64,000 bases of DNA from NCBI GenBank assembly GCA_003075315.1, contig QDFQ01000001.1, positions 1,407,998 to 1,471,997 of the forward strand, read 5' to 3'. This DNA comes from Arthrobacter sp. TPD3018 (lineage in GTDB: Bacteria; Pseudomonadota; Alphaproteobacteria; Sphingomonadales; Sphingomonadaceae). The position numbers and the translations under genes are program-made. This document shows positions 46,138-55,021 of the stretch, in pieces. The notes under the pieces are model-generated. The model made no database searches. It had not been told where the DNA came from and saw only the letters and a list, made by a program, of their open reading frames with translations. Numbering within the stretch: position 1 is the stretch's first letter; each line of letters begins with the position of its first letter.

Positions 46138-46198
46138 CGTCGTATCCTCACCCAGTCCACGGTCCACGCCGCTTGACTTTAAGCATCGCCTCGACAAA

Positions 46199-46230
46199 AC
46201 ATACTGTCAAGTGCGTATGTAAGTTACGCA
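46199..46230. promoter_or_regulatory. Overlapping inverted repeats in the receptor/GH3 promoter (operator candidate)
   Basis: Two perfect 6-bp inverted repeats overlap: ACATAC(46199)...GTATGT(46220) with a 10-bp spacer, and TGCGTA(46212)...TACGCA(46230) with a 7-bp spacer. A TTGACT hexamer lies at 46173. They lie 18 bases before the GH3 start and between the divergent genes. A dimeric regulator such as the nearby TetR protein is the obvious binder; this is inference. Confidence 0.5.
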
Positions 46231-46247
46231 TCATCTGGGAGGATGTG

Positions 46248-48461
46248 ATGACATTTCGGCACCGACGCGCTGTGGCCTGCGCCGTCCTGCTCTGCTCGGC
46301 CGGCTCAATCGGAGCGCAAACGGCGCCACCGCGGACCGAGGCAGCGTCCGCCGACAGGCGTGCCACGGACACCGAACGACGGATGCAAACGGACGAACGG
46401 ACGGTGCTGACCCATGGTCTGTGGGCGATCCCGCTGATCCCGAACGTGACGATACCCGCCGAGGCCGTGCTGGGTGCAGGCTATGTCAGCGGCATCCCCC
46501 GGTTGAACGTTCCGGCGCTGATCGAAACGGACGCCAGCCTGGGCGTGTCGTATATCGCCGGGCTGCGCAAAGACGGCGCGACCGCGCTGCCTTCGGCGAC
46601 GGCGATGGGGTCGACCTGGAACCCGGACCTGATCCGCCGCGGTGGCGCAATGATCGCGGGCGAGGCGCGGGCCAAGGGTTTCAACGTGCTGCTGGGCGGT
46701 GGCATCAACCTGATGCGCGATCCGCGCAACGGGCGGACGTTCGAATATTTTGGCGAGGATCCACTGCATTCCGGGCTTCTGGGTGGCGCGGCGATCGCCG
46801 GTGTCCAGTCGCAGCACGTCCTGTCGACGGTCAAGCATTTCGCGCTCAACGCGCAAGAGACGGGGCGACATGCGGTCGACGGCAGGATCGCCGACGATGC
46901 CTTCCGTGTGAGCGACCTGCTCGCCTTTGAGATCGCGATCGACCAAGGTCGGCCTGGTGCGGTGATGTGCGCCTACAACCGCGTCAACGGCGCGCCGGCG
47001 TGCGGCAGCGACTATCTGCTGAACCGCGTACTCAAGCGGGACTGGCGCTACCCGGGTTTCGTGATGTCGGACTGGGGGGCGGTCGGCGCGGTCGATGATG
47101 CGCTGGCGGGCCTCGACCAGCAATCGGGTGCGCAGATCGACAAACAGGTGTTCTTCGGCGCGCCGCTCGCCGCGGCGGCGGCGCGCGATCCGGCCTATGC
47201 CGCGCGCGTCGCCGATATGAACCTGCGCATTCTGCGGTCGATCTATGCGATCGGGCTGGATGCGCATCCGCCGGTGAAGGGGGCGATCGACTTCGCCGCC
47301 AACGCAGCCGTCGCCCGCGCGGTCGAGGACGAGGGGATCGTGCTGCTGCGCAACCGCGACGCGCTGCTACCGCTGTCGAAGGATGTCGCGTCGATCGTGG
47401 TGATCGGCGGCTATGCCGATGCCGGCGTGCTGTCGGGCGGCGGATCGACGCAGGTGCAGCCGGTCGGCGGGCCTGCGGTGTCGCTGCCGATGGGCGGCGA
47501 GGGGCCGCTCGCCAAGTACAACAACCAGACGTTCCACGGTACCGCACCGCTCGCGGCGATCCGGGCGCTGGCCCCCAACGCGAAGGTGACGTTCGTCGAC
47601 GGCCGCTACCCGGCGGAGGCGGCGGCGGCCGCCGCGCGCGCCGATGTCGCGATCGTGTTTGCGACGCAGTGGATGGCAGAGGGCGCGGACGTGCCCGACC
47701 TGTCGTTGCCCGGTGGCCAGGATGCGACGATCACCGCGGTGGCGGCGGCCAATCCCAAGACGATCGTCGTGCTCGAAACCGGCGGCCCGGTGCTGATGCC
47801 GTGGCTCGACCGGACGGGCGCGGTGCTGGAGGCATGGTATGGTGGCGCGAAGGGCGGCGACGCCATCGCGGCAACGCTGTTCGGTGACGTGAACCCATCG
47901 GGCCGGTTGCCGGTGACGTTCCCCGCGTCGCTCGAACAGCTGCCGCGCCCGGCGCTGCCCTATGCCGGCATGATCGACCGCGATTTCGCTGCCGGGCTGG
48001 CAGCAGGCAAGAGCTATCCGATCGATTACGACGTCGAGGGTGCGGATGTCGGCTACCGTTGGTTCGCGCGTAAGGGGACGACCCCGCTATTCCCGTTCGG
48101 GTTCGGCCTCAGCTACACGACGTTCGACCATAGCACGCTGAAGGTGATGGGCGGCTCCAGTCCGCGCGCGACTGCCACGATCCGCAACACGGGCGCTCGC
48201 GCGGGGAGCGAGGTCGCGCAGCTTTATCTGGTCTCGACGCCGGCCGGGCGCACCCTGCGCCTTACCGGATTTGCCAAGGTGGCGGTGCAGCCCGGCGGAG
48301 CCGCCACTGCGACCATTCCGATCGACCCGCGTCTTCTCGCCGACAGCAGGAACGGCCGCTGGACGATGCCGGCGGGTGCCTATGGCTTCGCGCTCGGCCG
48401 GTCTGCCACCGATCTTGGCCCGGTCGTCACCGTTACCCTGCCGGCGCGCCAATGGCGCTGA
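46248..48461 (+). CDS. Glycoside hydrolase family 3 (beta-glucosidase/xylosidase-like), exported
   Basis: 737 residues. Signal peptide ending SIGAQ. The (beta/alpha)8 domain has KHFALNAQET and the nucleophile Asp275 in VMSDWGAV; the alpha/beta sandwich follows at about 350 with EDEGIVLLRN; C-terminal fibronectin-III-like domain with PFGFGLSYTTF. Hydrolyses terminal beta-linked glucose or xylose residues. ATG 46248 with GGGAGG five bases ahead; an ATG at 46243 is immediately stopped. First gene of the glycan operon. Confidence 0.93.
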   Translation: MTFRHRRAVACAVLLCSAGSIGAQTAPPRTEAASADRRATDTERRMQTDERTVLTHGLWAIPLIPNVTIPAEAVLGAGYVSGIPRLNVPALIETDASLGVSYIAGLRKDGATALPSATAMGSTWNPDLIRRGGAMIAGEARAKGFNVLLGGGINLMRDPRNGRTFEYFGEDPLHSGLLGGAAIAGVQSQHVLSTVKHFALNAQETGRHAVDGRIADDAFRVSDLLAFEIAIDQGRPGAVMCAYNRVNGAPACGSDYLLNRVLKRDWRYPGFVMSDWGAVGAVDDALAGLDQQSGAQIDKQVFFGAPLAAAAARDPAYAARVADMNLRILRSIYAIGLDAHPPVKGAIDFAANAAVARAVEDEGIVLLRNRDALLPLSKDVASIVVIGGYADAGVLSGGGSTQVQPVGGPAVSLPMGGEGPLAKYNNQTFHGTAPLAAIRALAPNAKVTFVDGRYPAEAAAAAARADVAIVFATQWMAEGADVPDLSLPGGQDATITAVAAANPKTIVVLETGGPVLMPWLDRTGAVLEAWYGGAKGGDAIAATLFGDVNPSGRLPVTFPASLEQLPRPALPYAGMIDRDFAAGLAAGKSYPIDYDVEGADVGYRWFARKGTTPLFPFGFGLSYTTFDHSTLKVMGGSSPRATATIRNTGARAGSEVAQLYLVSTPAGRTLRLTGFAKVAVQPGGAATATIPIDPRLLADSRNGRWTMPAGAYGFALGRSATDLGPVVTVTLPARQWR

Positions 48462-48484
48462 CACTCACAGCAAAGGATCGTCCG

Positions 48485-49396
48485 ATGTCGCGTATCCGTA
48501 TCCTCGGCGCCCTGATCGCGCTTGCTACCCCTATGTCCGCCTCGGGCCAGGGCATTCCGGTCGAATCGATGGCGACGCCGGCGCAGTCGGGGGCTATCCC
48601 ACTCGGCACTGGCGGCGTGCCGGGCATGCCGCCGGAAAGCTGGTTCACGCTTACCGGCCGACCCACCGTGCGCAACGTGTCGACCGCGACGCTGCTGCCC
48701 GTGCTGCCCGCCAAGGGCAAAGCGACGGGCGCCGCGGTCGTCATCGCGCCGGGCGGCGGCTTCGTGATGGAATCGATGGAGGCGGAGGCGATGAAGCCCG
48801 CGCGCTGGTTCGCCGATCACGGTATCGCCGCCTTCGTCCTCAAATACCGCCTCGATCCGACGCCCGCGCCGATGGACGCGTTTAAGCAGGCGGCGCTGGC
48901 GCGCTTCGCCGCCGCCGCGGTGGCGGGCGCGAAAGGGGGCGCGGACATTCGCGCGCCGGCGCCGGCGCTCGTCGATGCGCAGGCAGCGATGCGGCTGGTA
49001 CGCGCCCGCGCCGCGCAATGGGGCGTCGACCCCAAACGCGTCGCCTATGTGGGCTTTTCAGCAGGTGCGATCATGGGCGTCGATCTGGTGAAGACGGCGG
49101 CACCGGGCACGATGCCGGACCTGTTCGCCGCCATCTATCCATCGATGGCGCCGACCACCGTCGCTCCGGCCGCGCCGCCGCTGTTCGTCGCCGTGGCGAG
49201 CGATGACGAGCTGTTCGGCAAGCAGGGATATGGCCTGCCCGACAGCTGGCGCCGTGCCGGGCGGCCGGTCGAGCTCCACGTCTACGAACATGGCGGCCAC
49301 GGCTTCGGCTTTGACGGCAAGTCGGGCACGACCAGCTCCGGCTGGACCCAGGCGCTGCTGACCTGGCTCGGCACGCACGGTTGGCTGACGACATGA
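48485..49396 (+). CDS. Alpha/beta hydrolase, carbohydrate-esterase-like, exported
   Basis: 303 residues with a signal peptide (ALIALATPMSASG). VVIAPGGGFVMESME is the oxyanion region, GFSAGAIMG the nucleophile elbow, and HGGHGFGF carries the catalytic His; an Asp is available in VASDDELFG. This pattern is the BD-FAE/acetyl-xylan-esterase-like group. Starts 24 bp after the GH3 stop, so it is in the same operon, consistent with deacylation of a decorated oligosaccharide. Confidence 0.85.
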   Translation: MSRIRILGALIALATPMSASGQGIPVESMATPAQSGAIPLGTGGVPGMPPESWFTLTGRPTVRNVSTATLLPVLPAKGKATGAAVVIAPGGGFVMESMEAEAMKPARWFADHGIAAFVLKYRLDPTPAPMDAFKQAALARFAAAAVAGAKGGADIRAPAPALVDAQAAMRLVRARAAQWGVDPKRVAYVGFSAGAIMGVDLVKTAAPGTMPDLFAAIYPSMAPTTVAPAAPPLFVAVASDDELFGKQGYGLPDSWRRAGRPVELHVYEHGGHGFGFDGKSGTTSSGWTQALLTWLGTHGWLTT

Positions 49397-49455
49397 CACG
49401 AGCGGTCCCGAGAGACTGCCGCGAGAGGATGACCATCTGACGAGGAGACGGGACG

Positions 49456-50412
49456 ATGCGTTTGGCGCTATGGTGTGCGTTGAGTGCGATGCTGCTGATC
49501 CAGTCGGCGACGGCCGCGACCTATAAGGCGAAGGGGCCGATCGAGCGGCGCTATGCCGCCGAGGGGCCGTGGGCGACCACGACCAGCGTCTCGAGCGGTC
49601 CATGCGACCGCGAAGGCCATGTCTGCGACATCTGGTATCCGTCCGACCTCGGCTCCAACCCGCTGAAGGGTCAGGCGGACGGCTTCCGCCACCCCGTGAT
49701 CGTCTTCGCCAACGGGACGGCCGACAGTGTGGCGGCGGACAAGAACGTCTATTTCCTCCGGCACCTCGCCAGCTGGGGTTTCATCGTCATCCGATCGCGC
49801 GACGGCGGAACCGGGCAGGGCGACACGGTGAGGGACACGGCGCACTATCTGCTCGGCCTGTCGCGCGATCCGCAGAGCGTCTTTTTCGGCAAGGTCGATG
49901 TCGCCAAGATCGGCTTGGCAGGCCATTCGCAAGGGGCGGCAACAGCGACGCTGCTCTTTTCGCGCAACGATCCCCTGTTCAAGACCTATGTGCCGATCGA
50001 AACGCCGCTGCGTGCCGTGTGCGTGGTCGCGAATTGCACGATCGACCTCGGCGCGCTGCCGCAGGTGACGCGCGGATCGATCTTCTACATCGGCGGGGAT
50101 CTCGACGTGGTATCGAGCCTGCCGACAAACCTCGGCTATTACACGCCGACGTCCAACGCGGTGGACAAGGCGATGGGCTTGATCGCGTTCGGGGGGCATA
50201 CTGAGATTGAGGGCAACCCCGGATGCAAGGCCGGTGAGCTGCCGGGCCTGTGCAACATCGGCGTATATCCGCTGCTTGGCTATCCGACGGCCTGGTTCAT
50301 GTGGAAGCTGCAAGACGCATCAGACGGACCCGCAGCGTTCGCGGCCGATGGCGAGCTGTCGCGGGACGCGCCGGGCTGGCTGGGGGTGCTGAGCAACATT
50401 CGTCGGCCATGA
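49456..50412 (+). CDS. Alpha/beta hydrolase, chlorophyllase/dienelactone-like, exported
   Basis: 318 residues with a signal peptide (SAMLLIQSATAA). HPVIVFANGTAD corresponds to the oxyanion strand and GLAGHSQGAATATL is the nucleophile elbow; Asp in GGDLDVVSS and His in FGGHTEIEG complete the triad. Four Cys may form two disulfides (about 51/57 and 185/190). Resembles the PET-hydrolase-like/chlorophyllase group, so an ester or polyester substrate is likely. GAGGAG precedes ATG 49456. Third gene of the GH3 operon; its stop overlaps the next ATG. Confidence 0.82.
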   Translation: MRLALWCALSAMLLIQSATAATYKAKGPIERRYAAEGPWATTTSVSSGPCDREGHVCDIWYPSDLGSNPLKGQADGFRHPVIVFANGTADSVAADKNVYFLRHLASWGFIVIRSRDGGTGQGDTVRDTAHYLLGLSRDPQSVFFGKVDVAKIGLAGHSQGAATATLLFSRNDPLFKTYVPIETPLRAVCVVANCTIDLGALPQVTRGSIFYIGGDLDVVSSLPTNLGYYTPTSNAVDKAMGLIAFGGHTEIEGNPGCKAGELPGLCNIGVYPLLGYPTAWFMWKLQDASDGPAAFAADGELSRDAPGWLGVLSNIRRP

Positions 50413-50702
50413 CACGCCGGGCGGCGCTGCTGTCGCTGCTCCTCGCGGTGGGTATCGCCGTCGGGTTCGGCTTGGCGATCGGCAGCTATCCCGAAGACCC
50501 GCTGCCTGGGCAGCAGGACGAGGTGAAGGTCGTGTCCGCGATGGGGCAAACGGTGGATTCGGCGTCGGGCGTGCCGCCTTCCGTCCGCCGCGCCCCGTCC
50601 TTCCGGAACAGTGTGGTCGCGACGAGCCACATCGTCACGCCCGCGATCGTGCCCGGCAAGGCATGGCGCCACGGGATCGCCTGCTCCGCCGCCGGAGCGT
50701 AA
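50409..50702 (+). pseudogene. 5' fragment of an unknown exported/membrane protein
   Basis: Starts in an ATGA overlap with the hydrolase. The first about 30 residues (MTRRAALLSLLLAVGIAVGF, then GLAIGSYPED) look like a real signal or anchor; about 65 residues appear native. From about 50606 the frame runs antisense to a BrkB-like gene, so the original 3' part is missing. Not recognisable as a family. Confidence 0.45.
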
Positions 50703-51217
50703 CGATAGGTCAGGACCAGCCCGGCGCCGGCCCCCAGCGTCAACGCGCCAAAGAGCGTGACCGTAGAGACAAGACGCGCTCCGGGCAGACCATCGGGCAC
50801 ATAGCTTTGCAGGAACGCGAGAACGGGCAGGGATATCAATGCGGTCAGCACGAGTGCCGCGCAGCAGAGCACCAGCGCCGTCGACACGAGCTGCCGGCGC
50901 ACGCCCTTGCGCTCCCGTTCGATCCGATACGCGAGGTTGATGCCGTGAAGCAGCGACCGTCCGGCGCGACGCGCACTGAACAACGCGAGGCCGATCGAAA
51001 GGACAAAAGCGGCGAGCGACGCCCTGCTCGGCGCCAGCGCGTTATGCAGGCCCTTAGACACGATCGGTCGGGCGGCCGCTGGCATGATCGCGGTCAACGT
51101 CGCCAGATTGTGTGCGACCGTCTCAGCCGGGACGAAAAATCCGTAGGCATCAGCGATCAGGCCGATCAACGGGATCAATGCGAGGAAGGCGGCCAAGGCG
51201 ATCGAACTGTCCGCCAC
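50486..51217 (-). pseudogene. Truncated YihY/BrkB-family membrane protein
   Basis: Residues from the GTG at 51217 match the YihY core: ALAAFLALIPLIGLIAD, TLTAIMPAAARPIVSK, LALFSARRAGRSLLHGINLAY, and TYRYAPAAEQAIPWRHALPG. After WLVATTLF (about 50606) the conserved last two helices and the NYNATYG-type motif are absent, replaced by Arg/Gly/Ser-rich translated antisense. The N-terminus also lacks an ATG and the usual opening helix. Product is unlikely to work. Confidence 0.75.
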
Positions 51218-51376
51218 GACAGGACCATTCAGCGCAGCATGTCCGGGCGGATCGCCTGCCGATGCCTGCCGGTCGCTCCGCTAACCCTCACGCAATCTCC
51301 ATACTTCGATCGATCCGACGCCCGTGACCAGGTGACGGACCCATAACGATCATGTTCGATTTAGGTCCTATCGATT

Positions 51377-52633
51377 GTGAAAAGGACTGAAGACCAAGTG
51401 ATCTCCAAGGCTCGCATCGGCTGGCTCGTACGACGTGTCGCCCGGAAAATCTGGTTCCGGGCAGCGCTTATCAGCGCCGCCAGCGTGGTGGTGGCGGCGT
51501 TTGCCGGGATCGTCGCGCGAGCGGTGCCGTATCATTTCACTGGCGATATCGGACAGGATGCGGTCGGCACCGTGCTGGAGATCATCGCCTCATCGATGCT
51601 CGCCGTCACCACCTTCTCATTGACGGCGATGGTCAGCGCTTATTCCTCGGCGACCCAGCTGGCGACGCCGCGCGCGACGCAATTGCTCATCTCCGATCGC
51701 ATGTCGCAGAACGCCCTCTCGACGTTTCTCGGCGCGTTCATCTTCGCAATCGTCGGCATCATTGGCCTGCAGACGCGGTTGTACGGCGGGCAGGGACGCG
51801 TGCTGTTGTTGATCGCCACCATTCTCCTCGTGGCGCTCGTGGTCGTGACCCTCCTGCGCTGGATCGGCCACCTTGCGGCCTTCGGCCGGATGTCGGACGT
51901 GATCGACCGGGTCGAGGACGCGGCGCGGTCAGCGATGATGGCTTTCGCCGACAACCCCCATGGTGGGGGGAGACCGGCGATACCAGTTCCGAGCGGCGCG
52001 CGACCGGTCCTGTCTGATACGATCGGCTATGTGACGCATATCGACTTCGATCGTCTCGCAGCACAAGCCCGGCTCTCTGGCTTGGTCATCTACGTGGCGG
52101 CCATTCCGGGTACGCTAGTACACACGGGGCGTCCGCTCCTTCACGTCGTCGGAAGCATTGAGGACGGGCAAGACCGCAGATTGGCGCAGGCTTTCATGAT
52201 CGAGCGGCATCGCGATTTTGATCACGATCCCCGGCTTGGCCTGATCGCATTGGGTGAGATTGCGGGACGGGCGCTTGCTCCTGCCACAAACGATCCCGGT
52301 ACTGCGATAGAGGTTCTGAATGCGATCTTGCGGACCCTGAACGAATTGCCTGCGAAAGAGGCGGTCTTAGACGGTGATCTGCCGCCCGTAGATGTGCCGC
52401 GGCCGTCGGTGGAGGACTTGGTTCGCGCCGGCTTCGCGCCGATCATCCGCGAGGGTTCGGGTGAGGAGGAGGTGGCGATACGCACGTTCAAGGTGCTGGT
52501 CGCCCTGGGCGAGGCGTTTCCCGACGCGCGAGAGGCCACGCAAGCATTGGTCAGCGAACTGGAACAGAATGTCGAGCGGGAAATGCGCGATCAAGCGGCC
52601 GTCGCCCGGACGTTGGCCGCCTTGGCGAGTTGA
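51377..52633 (+). CDS. DUF2254 family membrane protein
   Basis: 418 residues. Four predicted N-terminal TM helices (about 30-55, 65-95, 110-135, 140-165). The block FSLTAMVSAYSSATQLATPR followed by LISDRMSQNALSTFLGAF is the DUF2254 hallmark. The C-terminal half is soluble with ALAPATNDPGTAIEVL. No biochemical role is established. GTG 51377 is taken as start; GTG 51401 is an alternative preceded by AAGGA. Not in an operon with neighbours. Confidence 0.88.
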   Translation: MKRTEDQVISKARIGWLVRRVARKIWFRAALISAASVVVAAFAGIVARAVPYHFTGDIGQDAVGTVLEIIASSMLAVTTFSLTAMVSAYSSATQLATPRATQLLISDRMSQNALSTFLGAFIFAIVGIIGLQTRLYGGQGRVLLLIATILLVALVVVTLLRWIGHLAAFGRMSDVIDRVEDAARSAMMAFADNPHGGGRPAIPVPSGARPVLSDTIGYVTHIDFDRLAAQARLSGLVIYVAAIPGTLVHTGRPLLHVVGSIEDGQDRRLAQAFMIERHRDFDHDPRLGLIALGEIAGRALAPATNDPGTAIEVLNAILRTLNELPAKEAVLDGDLPPVDVPRPSVEDLVRAGFAPIIREGSGEEEVAIRTFKVLVALGEAFPDAREATQALVSELEQNVEREMRDQAAVARTLAALAS

Positions 52634-52784
52634 GCGTAGAGAGCAGTCCCGGATGGGGGATCATCACGGGCACGTATGAACGAACGGCTCCAGACGTATC
52701 AATTGCCGCTCTTGCGTCGGCAAAATAGCGGTGCTGCGACCCTCGCCGAGCGTCGTCGACGCCGCGAGCGCGCCGTTCCCGGCG

Positions 52785-53162
52785 CTACAGTCCGCCCTCG
52801 AACTTGAAGGCGAAGCGAGATGGTGTGGTGCGCGCCGTCTCACCCTTCTTGCGGGCTGGCGTGACCGAGACGAGCGTCAGCTTGCCATCGGCGACGTCGA
52901 CCGGCACGTTGAGAATAAGGTCCATTGGCTTCGACCAGGAACCACCGCTGACGGTTGCTTGCAGAACGACCCGGCCCGCCCATACGCATGTGACGCCGAC
53001 CGGACAGCGGCTGTCCTCGATCACCCGATCGTGGCGCACGTGTGGCCCACCGACCACCGCCGTGTGACCGATGCCGACTGGTCCATCGACCGCGGGTGCG
53101 GCGGCGCAGGCGGACGTCAGCGATGCCAGAGCAACGAGGATGGCGTGGCGGCGAGCGGTCAT
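52785..53162 (-). CDS. Small predicted lipoprotein with CVWAG motif
   Basis: 125 residues. Signal peptide with lipobox TSAC (Cys about 19), then a single beta-rich domain with SRCPVGVTCVWAGRVVLQA, in which two Cys probably pair. This RCPxxxxCVWAG pattern recurs in small exported proteins of sphingomonads and relatives with no assigned role. Convergent with DUF2254; a TTGCCG(52703)/CGGCAA(52723) hairpin lies between them as a possible shared terminator. Confidence 0.75.
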   Translation of the reverse strand: MTARRHAILVALASLTSACAAAPAVDGPVGIGHTAVVGGPHVRHDRVIEDSRCPVGVTCVWAGRVVLQATVSGGSWSKPMDLILNVPVDVADGKLTLVSVTPARKKGETARTTPSRFAFKFEGGL

Positions 53163-53371
53163 TGGTCGCGTATAGCGCGTATGTTGATGGGGCGCATCTG
53201 GATGACCATCAGCCGTCACCCCGCGGCATGTCGGTGCCGATGAGGCAGTGTTATGCGACCCGCCCGTCGTGGTGACGCTGCCCGAGATATTTGTCCCGGC
53301 AGCGGAATCTGCTTCGATACATCCCTTAACCACGCACAATCCCCGCGCGCGACGGCCGATCATGAATTAAG

Positions 53372-53407
53372 TGTTATGTCTGGACACAAAAAGATACAAT
53401 CGGCGTT
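53372..53407 (+). promoter_or_regulatory. Possible promoter for the rhodopsin-blh operon
   Basis: TACAAT at 53395-53400 resembles a -10 element with a weak TGTTAT 17 bases upstream; a TGTC-TG-GACA palindrome (53377-53386) overlaps it. An alternative reading, GGACA-N17-CGTT, resembles but does not match the alphaproteobacterial general-stress (EcfG) consensus. The rest of 53163-53456 shows nothing else. Confidence 0.3.
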
Positions 53408-53456
53408 GAGGCGGTCGGGTCGGCATGGGGTCGCTCCTTCACATGGGGGTTCCCAC

Positions 53457-54170
53457 ATGGATCAGACAGCTTTCCTGGCCGGCTTCACGATCATGTCGCT
53501 CAGCTCATTGGCTATCTATGCGACCGGCAAGAAGACCCATCCGTCGGGTCATCACACGTTGCTGCACGCGAGTGTACCGTTCATTGCAGCGACGGCGTAC
53601 CTCGCGATGGCTTTCGGTATCGGTACGCTCATCAAGCCAGACGGATCCGCGACATATTTCGCGCGCTACGTCGACTGGTCGATCACGACTCCGATATTGC
53701 TGGCCAGTGTCGTGTTGGTCGCTTTCCATGAACGCGGGCGCACTGGTGAGGTCGGGGGATATCTCACGTCGATTATAGTCCTCGACGTTCTCATGATCGT
53801 GACCGGCCTTATCTCGTCGCTCGCCGGCGTTCCGGTGGCCAAGTGGGTATGGTTCGGCTGGTCCTGCGTCGCCTTCGTGGGTGTCCTGTATTTGCTATGG
53901 GGGCCGCTCAAAGCCCTCGCGACGAGCCGTGGGAAAGCATTGGGTGACGCCTACACAAAGAACGTGTCGTTCCTGACCGTCGTCTGGTTCCTGTACCCGA
54001 TCGTGTTCGCGGTGGGGCCTGAAGGGCTTAAGATTATCACCGACAGCGCCTCGGTCTGGGCTATTCTCGTCATGGATGTCGTCGCGAAGGTCGTCTACGC
54101 CTTCTACGCCGCGTCGAACCTCGACAAGGCCCTTACCCAACACGACGAAGCACGCGATTCATCCCGGTGA
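53457..54170 (+). CDS. Microbial (type I) rhodopsin, DTS helix-C motif
   Basis: 237 residues, seven TM helices. Helix C reads YFARYVDWSITTPILLAS: Arg70, Asp73 (counter-ion/acceptor, D85 of bacteriorhodopsin), Thr77 (T89), Ser84 at the cytoplasmic donor position (D96). Helix G has MDVVAKVV with Asp207 and the retinal Schiff-base Lys211. Helix F has WFLYPIVF. An acceptor Asp with a small donor residue fits outward proton pumping of the DTG/DTS kind rather than a sodium (NDQ) or chloride (NTQ) pump. GGGGG precedes ATG 53457. Coupled to the retinal-forming enzyme gene by a GTGA overlap. Confidence 0.95.
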   Translation: MDQTAFLAGFTIMSLSSLAIYATGKKTHPSGHHTLLHASVPFIAATAYLAMAFGIGTLIKPDGSATYFARYVDWSITTPILLASVVLVAFHERGRTGEVGGYLTSIIVLDVLMIVTGLISSLAGVPVAKWVWFGWSCVAFVGVLYLLWGPLKALATSRGKALGDAYTKNVSFLTVVWFLYPIVFAVGPEGLKIITDSASVWAILVMDVVAKVVYAFYAASNLDKALTQHDEARDSSR

Positions 54171-55021
54171 CTCGCACTTCGGGCGCCGGTTGGGTTGCTC
54201 TGGCGGGGGCGGCAATCGCTGCCTCCTTCGGATCGCTCGCCGTGCAGCTCGGCTTCGCGATTCTCGCCGTTGGGGTGATCGGGATGGCTCACGGTGCCAG
54301 CGACCTTGCGATCGTGCCTCGATCACGGCGTCCGTTGTTTGTGACGCTCTATCTGGCGGCAGGCGCCGCTTGTCTTGCGTGGTGGGTCGCGGATCCCGCC
54401 ATCGCTCTCCCGATATTTCTGATCGTATCAGCTGTTCACTTCGGACTTGAAGACGCCCCGCATGGCAGCGTTCTTGAACGTGTCGCACGAGGGGTGAGCC
54501 TGATCGCGACCCCGGCAACACTGCACGTGGCATCGCTGTCGAACATTCTTCTCGCTGCCGGTGCGCCGGAGGGTGTGTCGTCCATCATGGCCGGTTCCTT
54601 AGCCGTCAGCGGAGCAATTGCCGGTGGTGCGCTGGTGATCCTGGGCAGTCAGCGAGGCGACACGCGCCTGCTGTTTGGAACGGCGGCGCTTCTGCTCCTC
54701 CCGCCGCTTGTCGGCTTTTCGGTCGGCTTTCTTGTCCTTCATGCTCTACCGCAAACGATCGAGCGCAAAATGCAGCTCGGCTGTCCCTCGATCGTCGCTT
54801 ACGTCCGCGCGATTGGCCCCGTCCTCGGCGCAGCTATAATTTCGGTCGTTCTGATTGGATGCGCAATGCTGAGTCGGGATCCGTCCGGCGTTAGGCCGCT
54901 GTTCGCGGCCATTGCTGCGCTGGCCATTCCCCACCTGCTGATTACACCTTGGTTTGCGGCTCGCGTGTATCCGTCGCCCGTTGGATCACGGATCTCTGCA
55001 CGTCGGACGGAAGCAGCCTGA
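54167..55021 (+). CDS. blh: Brp/Blh-family beta-carotene 15,15'-dioxygenase
   Basis: 284-residue polytopic membrane enzyme that cleaves beta-carotene to two retinal molecules. Conserved His regions: GMAHGASDL (about 40), SAVHFGLED (about 90), VLHALPQT (about 188) and IPHLLITPW (about 256), the four His of the iron site. GTG start overlaps the rhodopsin stop (GTGA). With the rhodopsin it forms a self-contained light module; carotenoid (crt) genes must lie elsewhere. Confidence 0.93.
   Translation: MTRTSGAGWVALAGAAIAASFGSLAVQLGFAILAVGVIGMAHGASDLAIVPRSRRPLFVTLYLAAGAACLAWWVADPAIALPIFLIVSAVHFGLEDAPHGSVLERVARGVSLIATPATLHVASLSNILLAAGAPEGVSSIMAGSLAVSGAIAGGALVILGSQRGDTRLLFGTAALLLLPPLVGFSVGFLVLHALPQTIERKMQLGCPSIVAYVRAIGPVLGAAIISVVLIGCAMLSRDPSGVRPLFAAIAALAIPHLLITPWFAARVYPSPVGSRISARRTEAA

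Noticed and set aside
53382..53407. EcfG general-stress promoter before the rhodopsin gene
   Set aside because: GGACA-N17-CGTT departs from the GGAAC consensus in the critical -35 bases, so it is kept only as a weak alternative.
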